Shown here: positions 12,286 to 22,800 of the stretch, one piece after another
Layout: every line of letters starts with the position of its first letter
Numbering within the stretch: the stretch's first letter is position 1
Notes under the pieces: model-generated
The model's input: only the letters and a program-made list of their open reading frames with translations
What the model was told of the DNA's origin: nothing
Databases searched by the model: none
Position numbers and translations under genes: made by a program
Source: Dicaeum eximium
Lineage: Eukaryota > Chordata > Aves > Passeriformes > Dicaeidae
Length of the DNA: 64,000 nucleotides
Direction of reading: 5' to 3'
Assembly (NCBI GenBank): GCA_013396995.1
Contig: VWZP01005654.1
Coordinates: 63,900-127,899, forward strand

Positions 12286-14558
12286 ATGATTAATACCTGT
12301 AAATGAGAAAAACCCATTTGGGGACCAAGAATTTGGATTTTACATGCACAATGAAAGACTCTGCTCTGTGAGGACCTGAAGTTTTGCCCTGGGCAGAATT
12401 TGGCACTTGGGTGGTGTTGAGGAAGAGTCTCCAAGCCCAGACCTTTCTGTGGGAACTCTGAATGGGGGAGAACGTTCAGGGAGCAGGAGAAGGAAGCCTC
12501 TCAACCTTGGTTTCACACCAACCCTGAAACCTGCCCAAGATGTCAGGGAATAACTAAACCTAAGCAGAATCACGTGTGCTAAGGCTAAACATATATCCAA
12601 ACTGGACATAAGCATTTGTATTCAGATTCTCCAGTTATTCCACTTGTGTTGCTCACATTGGAATGAGGGAATATTCCATTGCAATGGACTTTGTAGCTGT
12701 TTTCCAAAAAATGGGAGGGGCTGACCAGGTCATATCATTGCAATGGCACCTCAAGGCTTGACTTTTGTAACAATGAAGTGAAACAGACTTTTTAAAACAT
12801 AAATTTTATATCAAAAAATAGCTCATGCCAAGTCATTTGTCATAATCACATTTCATTAACAGTAAAGTTAACAAAATCACAATATACAGATTTAGCATGT
12901 ATTTATTTATATATGTCACTTTGTATTAACCATTAACTCTATGTAATAAAAATATATTACAACATCTGATATGTATCCACAAAGCACAAGCCATTGTAAA
13001 CAGAACAGACAGCACAGGCCCCATTATTCAAACTCTGAACTCAGGAATCATATTTCTTTTGTTTATTCCTTTGAACTGTAGACAGAGAGGATTTTACATA
13101 TAGGCCTTTGCATTAATGGATTTGTTTCTCTGGAATATCTCTTAGGAGACTCTCAGAGTTTAGCTTACCTGGGGCCCTAAAATCCATGTTAACTCATGGC
13201 ACTCTTAGGTGTGTCGTCATTACAAAGAGGTCTGTGCATCCCTTTATCCATGCAATTTAGAAAGGTTTCATTTATATTCCCATTTTCCCCCTAAATAAAT
13301 AGCCCCTGCAATTACACCCCATTGTTATACCAAAAAAGTTAAATGCAATAAATTATAGTGGAATATTTATAATAATATAATCAAACATGCCCTATCTACA
13401 GCAGCTATTAGTTTTATTTCATAACTATCTTCCTTCAGACTGGCTCTAGGTGCTTTTAGAAATAGGAGACCATCTTTTCAATATTTGCAAAACAAAATAA
13501 ATACTTTAAACACACAGACTGAACTTTTTATACCTCTCATGATATGAATGGTCCTTACCCAAGCAACCCCACTGTCCTTGCAGCAAGGAGTTGTAAAACC
13601 AGTTCATAATGACTTTTTAAAAAATCAAATAATCTTCTAATAGTCTAATCCAGGGACAGAAGTTTGTATCCCACTGTATCTGGAAGGATTGGAAATAGGT
13701 TACATTCCTGCAAGAATTCAGAAGGGAATGATTAGTGATTGCCAAATATATGGACATTTTAATCCTAAAATAATCTCCAAAACTAAAAATGCTGTGAAAA
13801 AAATCCCAAGAATTAGAAAAATGCCCTGTGTGTAAATAAAGTCAATCAAGGCACCTCTTAGTTACCTATTTCTATTTTCCAAGGCAATATGTGATAATAG
13901 TTTTCAAATGTCTTATCTGGGAAGCCCTGTGGTTTCTGCTATAAAAAGACTCATTCTTTAGTCTGGCTGATGCAGCTTTATTTTGCTTGAATGAGGCTGG
14001 GCCCAAAGCACAGAGAACTTGTCCCCAACCTTGTCACATCTTTGCTGTGTGACCCTGAGGGCACCGAGCATTTCACTGACCTTTTCCTCACAAAAGTCAC
14101 TCAACTGATGAGATTTCTTCCTTTGTATTTTTTCCCCTCTGTTGTTCATTGATCCCACCAGCAAAACAGGAGGAGAATTTACCTGTCTGTGCACAAGGGT
14201 TTAGATGTCAGGAGGTAAATGAAATCATTTTGGTTTCTGACAGGGCTTTTTGAAGGTTTTGTTCAGAGTAACACAAGTGCAGTACAGAGCAGGACAGTGG
14301 GGTGGGCACAAAGGGGGGGGCTGCAGCCAGTTCTGCACCATGGATCTGCTGCATTCCCACTAAACCCTCACTGGGATGCTCTGGCATTTCATTAAAAAGC
14401 ACTGGATCCAAATCCCAAGGGAATGGGGACTTTTCATTTTTTGCTCTTTGCATGACTTTTAAAAAACATTTGTTTTAAAGCTCTAATTGCAGAACTGCAG
14501 TGACTAGAAAACAGTTTCCTAATGCCAGAAAGATGGAGAGGAACTTTGGACCAGAGCA
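12286..14558. other. AT-rich unique sequence, no gene recognised
   Basis: This is AT-rich and without mobile elements, with several TATTTATTTA and TAATAAAAATATATTA stretches around 12890-12965. It lies on the 3' side of GPR26, about 5-7 kb beyond the stop. It could be a conserved or far 3' UTR segment, but nothing here proves that. Confidence 0.5.
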
Positions 14559-14810
14559 GGGGGTGACAGGACAAGGGGAGATGGATTCAAGTTGGCAGAG
14601 ATTTAGATGGGATATTGGGTAGGAATTGTTCCCTGTGAGGGTGGGAGCCCCAGCTGTGGCTGCCCCTGGATCCCTGGCAGTGCCCAAGGCCAGGCTGGAC
14701 AGGGCTGGGATCAGCCTGGGACAGTGGGAGGTGTCCCTGCCATGGCAGGGGTGGCACTGGATGGGATTTAAGATCCCTTCCAACCCCAAACTCCTCTGTA
14801 ATTCTCTGAC
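14559..14810 (+). mobile_element. CR1 LINE 3' fragment
   Basis: The sense CR1 order is clear: GGTGACAGGACAAGGGGAGA, GGAATTGTTCCCTGTGAGGG, GCTGTGGCTGCCCCTGGATC, GGTGTCCCTGCCATGGCAGG, then AAGATCCCTTCCAACCCCAA and a worn terminal repeat near 14800. Confidence 0.92.
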
Positions 14811-16150
14811 TCAGTAATAATTCCAGATGGAAATCCTTTTCCTAACATGACCTTGTGTGTAAATAATCAGCCATATGGACTTGTGCCTTTGGGTATATTG
14901 AAACCATGGGAAATAGCATTTCTTCAACCAAAAAATAAAGTTATTTTACTCCCCACTTGCCACCCCTGCTGTCACACCCCTGATGCTTTTGCTTCTTGGC
15001 ACACACATTTCTGAAGGGCACTTGCAGCCTGTAGGGCTAATCCTCTTCCTTAGAAATATAGACATATATGATAAACTACAGCAACTTCTCCAGTTGATAG
15101 ATCAGCAGTATTTGCCTAAAAACCAACAATCCTGAATACATATTTACACCAAACACACCAGGAGTACAGGTAAGAAGCTGACATTTTACAAAGACTGCAG
15201 CAGCTCTTTTCTTTGTGTAAACTTTTACACCCTCCCAATAGTGATAGCTGCCTTTTGGAGCAGGATGGTTTTCTTAAAAAAAAAACTTCACCCATCGAAA
15301 ATTTTCATGATACTGAGTGCTGAAAGCATAAGAAGCAAATGAAAAATAAATAGATTTAAGGCTACAATGTCATTGCTCTCACTTATTCAGGTCTGGGGAG
15401 GTTGCAAAGACTTAATCCCTGATTCTGCAAACACAAAAGCTTGTGCTCAGCCCTCACAATCCAGCAAAGCAAACACACAGTGACTCTGGGGTCAGGATCT
15501 AACTGAGCTTTTCTTGCTGATCAGTGATTTTTAGAGTCAAGTAACCATGAGCTGACAGAGGTGTGAAGTCTCTGTCTTTGCTTTTAAGCTTTGTTAATCA
15601 GAAGAATGGTGAGCGTGGGGAAAAGACAGATCTAACAGCAGTGAAAAGCAATTTCCAAAGGGTTATTCCAGAGATATTCACTGTGCACATAAAAATGTAT
15701 AGGACAAGAGATTCAGAGCCTTCTTCATTTAGGATTAAGAGAGGTGAGGGAGCTATGAAACCTTAGGCTTGTAGGTCCAGAAAAATTCATGTTCTGCAAG
15801 TGACCTAAACCTCTTGAACTTTAAGAATTAGACTCTGGTCATTCAAATGTGAGTAGTTCCCATAAAAACCATCTGAAAACCATGAGAGTCTTCCCAACCC
15901 CAAAAGGATCCTTCTATGGAAGCTGTGCTTCCCCCATTGACATCCATTCCTGCCTCACTTTTGGAACCTCTTAAAGATGTTCTGATACAGCTGGTTTTTG
16001 AAGTTTAGTCTAAAATGTCTTCTCAAAGTTATTAAAAAAAATATAGATATCCTTGCCAGAAGATTTTACTGTTGACCTGGAGCAGACCAAGATAATTTCC
16101 TAGATGCATTGGCAAAACTGAGAGTGTAAATCACTTCCAGAGGCAGGGAT
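14811..16150. other. Intergenic, no gene recognised
   Basis: Unique sequence with A-runs (15277-15285). No domain-bearing frame, RNA gene or mobile element was recognised. Confidence 0.55.
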
Positions 16151-16190
16151 GTGGCTTTTGGGGACTTTTGGGGGCTTTTGGGGGATTTTG
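16151..16190 (+). repeat. Four tandem 10-bp G-rich units
   Basis: Four consecutive decamers share the form (G)GGG-A/C-TTTTG, with G-runs spaced by CTTTT, ACTTTT or ATTTT. They run straight into a CR1-like 3' end and probably arose by slippage inside it. Confidence 0.75.
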
Positions 16191-16235
16191 AGGTTCCTTC
16201 CAACCTCAGCTGGTCTGGGATGCTGTGATATGTGG
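16185..16235 (+). mobile_element. CR1 LINE 3' end, degraded
   Basis: TTTTGAGGTTCCTTCCAACC followed by TCAGCTGGTCTGGGATGCTG and TGATATGTGG resembles a worn CR1 3' terminus in sense orientation. Upstream parts of the element cannot be seen. Confidence 0.6.
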
Positions 16236-19200
16236 GGCTACAGCTGCAGCAGTCACCAGGCTCCAAGGGTTTTCTGGAACATTTTTAATTTCTAAGTTTT
16301 TTGGGTTTTATTCAGACATAAGGGAAGTTCTAAAAAGTCTGATTTAGGGCTACTGAAAAGAGATTTTTAGGGTCATCTACTCAAGGAGTGAGAACAAGGA
16401 TAGAACTTAATCACTTATGTGGCTGCCTGACATTGGAAGTGAGCACTTGCACACCAGAGGAACTCCCTAAATCCTGTTTACATCCATTTGTAAATACCAT
16501 AAAAACAGAGCCCTACACATAGAGAGGAAATCTACCAACCCTGGATAAAGTCATCTAATGGACCCAATCCTCAGGTGGAATTTTGATTAATGTCAAGAGA
16601 GGGCCTGGTACTTAATAATTTTTGAACAAACCCTTATGGGTCTCTCATAGTTTTTGCCAATTCCAATTACCCAGATATTCACATTCAACCTGGCTCAAGA
16701 GCACAACAAAAACCAAGATCACAGTTCACAGTTGGGGCTGTGAAATGGCGCAAAAACCGTTCAAAAGAACAAAGGAAAAATCTCAGAATCCACAAAACAA
16801 CGTAGTGGACTACATTCTCTTAATCATCTGCCAGTGCTCTGCCTGCCAAATTCACAAGATATGAAGGAAATGTTAATTGAACATGCGTGTGAGGAGTAGA
16901 TATTGCATATGGGTCACAGATACAACAAAAACAGAAAACTGCAGATTGCCTGAGCAGCTGCCCAGATTTTGCACATGCAGCTCCAGATTTTGGGCACAGG
17001 TTGCAGCCAAACTTTACAAACTTTTTCAGAAATATTGAAGTAACAAATGGAAATTCCCCCACCCCCCCCTCCACTTGCACACACGTGTTAAACAAGAGAA
17101 CAGCTCTGCTCCAGGGGCAGAGATAATAAATAATAAATAATAAATAATAAATAATAAATAATAAATACTGTGCATTACATTTACAATACAGCAGTATTTT
17201 AACCCACTCCAGCCAGTGTTGTGTAGTACATACAATACTCAGCAGACAGATAGTTACTCACAGCTACATTCATCACTGAGACACACATTTTAGGAAACTT
17301 TGCCAGTTGCCTATAAGGATTCAGCTGAAAATCTAGCACTTGACAAGCCACAGCATCATATTTGGAGTATCCTATAAAATGTCATCAGGAAATGTTGGGG
17401 TGGTACTGAGGCAGTCTGTCAAGCACCAGCATTTACAACTCCTGCTTGCTTCAGATGGTCAAAATGTGAGAGAGAAGCTGATGCAAGGAAGGGGAAATTC
17501 TCTGTTATAAGATTAATTCTAGAAGAAAGGCACCATGAAAGAGAGACAAACTTTTAAACACATACAAGGGGAGAGATTTATTGCTCATGGTGGGATATAA
17601 ATCAACCAGTGACTGACTGTGATACACAAGCATAATGAGACAAGTCCAGTGCTGTATTCTCCATCTTTTACTAGGCATCCTAAATGGATTATGTTTTTTT
17701 TTTTTCTCCTGGGAAATTAGCTTACTCTCTTTGAATTTGAAGGTTTAAATGTTTCTGGAGCTGCCCTTACTGACATACAAACCTCCCATTGGCTTTGGCA
17801 TCAGCTCCATGTGTAAGTTTACAACAGCTGTGGACTCTCCTGGTGCAATTTAAGTCAAACATGCTCAATATGGAGCCTTTTATCTTTTTAAACTGAGTAA
17901 TATTCAACTTTCTGACATCCTGTATTCTAATACAATCCAATCATCAATATGTCTTGAATTTCTTAAGAAACAAGTATTGAACTGGGAGTTTTTATCTATT
18001 GCACCTGAGAAAAATATGTTAAGCCTAAGAAGCAAAATTATTAAGATGAGGTAGACTATTTAATCTGGCTAAGGGCTCATTTGAATGCAGTGTTTCAAAA
18101 GCTCTCTTAAAGTCTGTGGCTATAATGATGTGTGGATTTTATTGTAATTATGGTATTTTTTATAACTGAAATTAAGATTCAAGCTGAAAGATTTTATTTA
18201 CGTGGTAGCTGATAATCTTCAGATAATAACTGAGGTGTTACCCCACACTCACTGACTTTGGGGTGAAGCCCCTCACTGAGTCCCCGGTCTGGGCTTTGAA
18301 TCAGAGGCCAGAAAATTCAACAGTGGACATTTTTTGCAACATACCAAGCCCTTTTCTTGCATGAGAGAGGTGGCAACTAAAAAGTAGCCCCACATTTTTT
18401 ACAACTTGAGGCCTTATTCCCTCAGGATGGCTCTGACAGTTGGAACATGAGCAGGGATAGATGGCAGCACAGCCAGTTGTGTCAGCTGTTATTGAAGCTG
18501 CCATTGCATCCATGAAGCCCAATTAACCAAGCCTATTTTAAAATCTGGGCAGGAATCTGAGTGCATGGTAAATGTTAATAATGTTCCTATGCAGAACTGC
18601 AATCCAGAGCTATAGAGATTTGTACTGACACCTCCAGAGATTTGCACATTCAGATGTGGATTCAGATTACTGGCTCCACTTTCATGGTGGAGAGGGGGGC
18701 CTATTATTTGTGCTCCACTTGCTTTGGAAATTATACTTGAAACTCAGATTTAGGCTCATCTTTCCTCTAAGTAGGAAAAAACCCTGTGATTAATAACTTC
18801 TCAGAAAAAGAGATTTGTTAAATTTCCTCCTGGGCACAGGGCCCAGATCTGCAGTTTTGGGCAAAAACCAGCAATTCAGAGCTCAGATATATGGAAGGTA
18901 GGCAGGAGGCATCCTGACCTTTCCACCCTGTCTACCATTTGTATTTTCCTGAAATTTAATGGGGAGAATATTAGTGGGATTCTATGTAAATAACTTTAAA
19001 AATTTAGAGCAGACATGGCTGAATCCAGCACACTTCAAAAGCAGTTTTTCTCTTCCTTCAATTCTATGTGATTCTTCCTAAAATATATATCAGAAAAGGC
19101 TGAAATGTGTTGGGTGCTGGATGATTATTTAGATTGGTTTTTTTTTAAGCTTTTCCATTAAGGTATTTTCTACACACAACCTTCTCAAGCCACTAGGGTG

Positions 19201-19637
19201 GGGTGGCTTTTGTAAAGCCACGTTGGCAGCTACATCAGAGGGAGCTTTACCTGCAGCCAACGACAGACACAGCACAAATATCCCTGTGCAGCTTTTCAGG
19301 ATCATCTTAATGCCAGCAGCGGTTTGCTCCCATTTCTTTCATGAATCCCTCTGCTGAGGATTAGTTTTTTTATCTATAGATGCAGCTGCTGATGGAAATC
19401 AATGGGAGATTTGTATTTGTGGAGCCAGCAGGACCACGGATCAATGGAGCTCTTCCAGCCGGAGGGAGGAGGTCCAGAGCAGCCCGGATGTCACACGGGC
19501 TGCTGGAGGGACACGGTCTGGGCTTCACCCTGCCCACAGCTGCCTCCCAAAACCTGGACAGCTGAGGAGAGCTACTAGGGGTGGGCCAGCTGCTGTTGTT
19601 TCACAAACACCACTGGGTAGGTGCCATACCAGGCTCC
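16236..19637. other. 3' flank of GPR26, possible 3' UTR
   Basis: This contains no CR1 and no other recognisable gene. It sits directly downstream of the GPR26 stop on the minus strand. Polyadenylation-like hexamers on that strand appear as TTTATT at 18193-18198, 18138-18143 and 17577-17582, and as TTTAAT at 18955-18960 on the plus strand. I cannot choose among them, so the 3' UTR end is unknown. Confidence 0.45.
17123..17167. repeat. AT heptamer tandem repeat
   Basis: About six and a half copies of ATAATAA in perfect phase. The short tyrosine/isoleucine-rich frame read through it on the minus strand is a product of the repeat. Confidence 0.9.
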
Positions 19638-19869
19638 TCATTCGTTCAGCTGCGGAAGGTTCCGGGCGTGCGCCTCGCCCGCCAGCGCCGAGGAGTTGAT
19701 GGAGCTCCTCTTGAGGATCTTGTTTATGATGTCCTTCCATGTCTTCTTGTACTGGTGCCGTAGCAAAGAGTACACAAAAGGGTCTGAGACAGCTTTGCTG
19801 TAAGCTAAGCACTTGGAGATGACCCCCCAGTGGGAGTTGATGTGGACCACAGAGGATAATTCAACAAGT
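19638..19869 (-). CDS. GPR26: GPR26 coding exon 3 (TM7 and C-terminal tail)
   Basis: The exon follows a strong pyrimidine-rich acceptor (TCTTTCCTCAG) and encodes residues 262-337 and TGA at 19640-19638. TM7 carries KCLAYSKAVSDPFVYSLLR (residues 280-298), whose Asp-Pro-x-x-Tyr stands in for NPxxY. Helix 8 is basic (HQYKKTWKDIINKILKR). The tail contains several Ser residues (SSINSSALAG) that could be phosphorylated and ends LPQLNE. This tail resembles GPR26 and not the longer, divergent GPR78 tail. No cysteine suitable for helix-8 palmitoylation is visible. Confidence 0.95.
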
Positions 19870-22800
19870 CTGAGGAAAGAGGGAGGGTGAAAGAGTGAAC
19901 ATTAAAAATTACATTAACTCACCACAAACCCTCAAATTATTGCTGGGCACTTGCAACAAAACTAAAGAAAAGAAAGCCCTGCTCAAGAAAATGTGTATGT
20001 TGTCCTCCTCTTATAAATTTTAAAGGCTGCAAATGTAAACTTGAGGCCTGTTTGCCAAAGTGCCATTGCTTGGTCTCATGGGAGTCAAATTCCTGTACTA
20101 TGAGCAACCTAAAAACCCAGCATCAGTCTGAACTCGTGCTTCTAGGTCCCCTCTAGAGCATCTGAGTCACCTCACCAGGGCTAACCCAGCTCTCTTGGCC
20201 AGTCCAGCTCCTAGAGAGTTCCATGTCTTTAGAGAAAGGAAGAAACACTCAAGGAAAATTCGTCACTGAGAGATGGCGTATCGCGCCTGGAATTAAAAAA
20301 CTGGCCAGTTCAAAGGGCAAGGATTCACATTGGCAACAAAATTAGCAAGACAAAACTTTTAAATCACTAGGGGAGGGGGAGAGGGAAGAGCTTCATATAC
20401 TCCTCATACCTGCACTAGGCCAGATAGTTCACCATGCACTGAGAGAGCATTTTTGACAGGGAAATATTGATAACCCCCATGCCTTTGAGCAACATCAAAG
20501 GGCAGCTCTGCTCAATGTGCCTCCATAGCTGGGAGAAGGTATTGATTTTTACAGAGGTCAAACATCCACGTGTGCTGTTCCAGAGCCCCACATGGCTCTG
20601 GATCTTTGCTGGAGCTGTCTGCAGCAGCAGATGCTCTTAAACCTGCCTGGGAAATACTTCAGCTGCTCGCGTTTCTCCAGACAAAGCACCACTTCCAAGG
20701 AGCATCCTGAAGGGTGGCTCCTGCAGCAGCAAAGACAATAATCTTGGCACTTCAAGCAGTTAAGGGATGAGGATTATTTTTCCTCAGTCATTTTATTCCC
20801 ATCCCATAACCTTTCACTACAACATATTATTTAAAATAATGCTGGCAGATGTCACAGTCCAGTCAATGTGAGGGACATTTCAGGTGACCAGGGAATGCCA
20901 CATGAAAATACTTGGGAAGTGTTTGTGCCCCTCCACTGGTGCTGCCTGGCTCAGCAGTTCTGAGGTCCCAAAGAACCCTCATCTGTCCCATTTCTCTCTC
21001 ATCTCAACTAAACAAATGTTCTTTCAACCTCTCCTAGTAATTCATGGTCGTTATCTTTCCTACAAAGATCAGAACTGAGACATGATTTTCATCTGCTCCA
21101 GTTTCCAGGTGGTCTCATCTGGTGTATTCTCTCTTCTTTAATAAAATGAGGCTTATGGCATCCACGTTAACGTGTTCTAAAATGAGAATTGACAATTTGG
21201 AAATTAATCATCTACTGAGTCGTATTTGCTTTGTAATCTACCATGAGCCATCCTTGTTGTTCTCCACTTCATTTATTTGATGCCTCCTTCACGTTTTGAA
21301 TTTCACCACGTTGGATCTCATTTGGATGATTTATTTTTAATGAGTGCTTTACAGATGTGAATTTGATTACATTTAATTAAATTCAGCGGATGCCTTGAAT
21401 AACAAAAATATGACAAATCTGTGTCTGAGGCTCTGTCAGTTAGTTCTGTGAGACATTAACAATCTCCATTTAAAGCACATCAAGCAGACACTTCAGGGTT
21501 GCAAGCCTAGACTTGCTAATTTTACCTTCATTGACTGATCAAATGAAAAGCCCACACTTTTATTAACAAAATCTTAAATATTTTCCTTGCATTCTGTAAG
21601 CCTCCTTGACATTTACACATTTTTCAATTCTCATGTATTATTTTTTATAGTAAATCACATTTGCTGTTATCAAGCAGCAAACACAGAAATGTAGCCAAAC
21701 CCTGAGCTATGCATTTCCATTTCACGTACAAACAATTAAATGTCAGCCTTTCAAGGCATATCACAGAATTTATCGCCTTTGAAAGGCTTTGTTTCTCATT
21801 TGTGAGGGAAATTATATGCACAGCTTCCATTTTCATGAAACGTTTCAGCCTAAAAGAAGACATTTTCAGTGAGGGAACATTAATATTTCAGTGCTACCTG
21901 TAAATTAAATTTTACAGTATCAACTACATAATTCCCTGGCTTGCTTTCATAAGCCTCTCTTCTACTGTCTGGTCTTCAAACCCTTTTTATTTCAAAACTG
22001 TAAGCTCTTTTTCTGTGATATTTTGTTCCTATTTTAGAAACTTGTAACTGTACAGAGTGTGTCATTTCACATGGCTATCCAATTATTTTATTTCCCCTTC
22101 AGTAAACAAATGAGAATGCCACGTTGAAGACTGTGACCTTGTTCTCTGCACACATAATGCACACTGGAAATCCTTTATTTACATATGCAGTTAACCACTA
22201 CACTAAAATATTTTACTGAACGTGTGCCCGCCCAGCTGGGATGCTGAAGAACACAAATTGCAGAAGAATTCTGAGCTTCTCGTTTGCCCAAGCAGGATCT
22301 GCATATGCAGAGGGCAAACAACAGTTTAAAACCAGGGTTTGTTTACTCCCTATCCCCAGAGAGGATACAACAGAATTTTAATCATCTTCTGACTGCTCCA
22401 CCATCCTCCTCTGTAACCTGAGGGCTTGGGACTATGAACTTCTGCCTGCTATTACTTCAGGATTTTTAATTTAAGGCCCATTTCCTCACACATTGACAGC
22501 ACTTATTAACTTACATGAGCAAAGTTCTGTATTTCAGTATGAAATGCCTGGAGTTGGAAATGAATATTAGAAACTTGCATGACTTGTCTTCATTTTTCTT
22601 ATGAAAAAGTTCCTCAGAGAAAAGAGGTTTGGAGCAAGTATATTTAATTGCATAGTGATAAATATAGCAGAGGAAGAGATGTGTACCAGTAGATTATTTT
22701 ACAAAACAAGAAACAAGCTATGCTTAGAAATATATAGAAATATATAATGTGGGGGATTGCACCTGTCAGGCTGGTAAAGTGAAAACACTGGATCAAAGAC

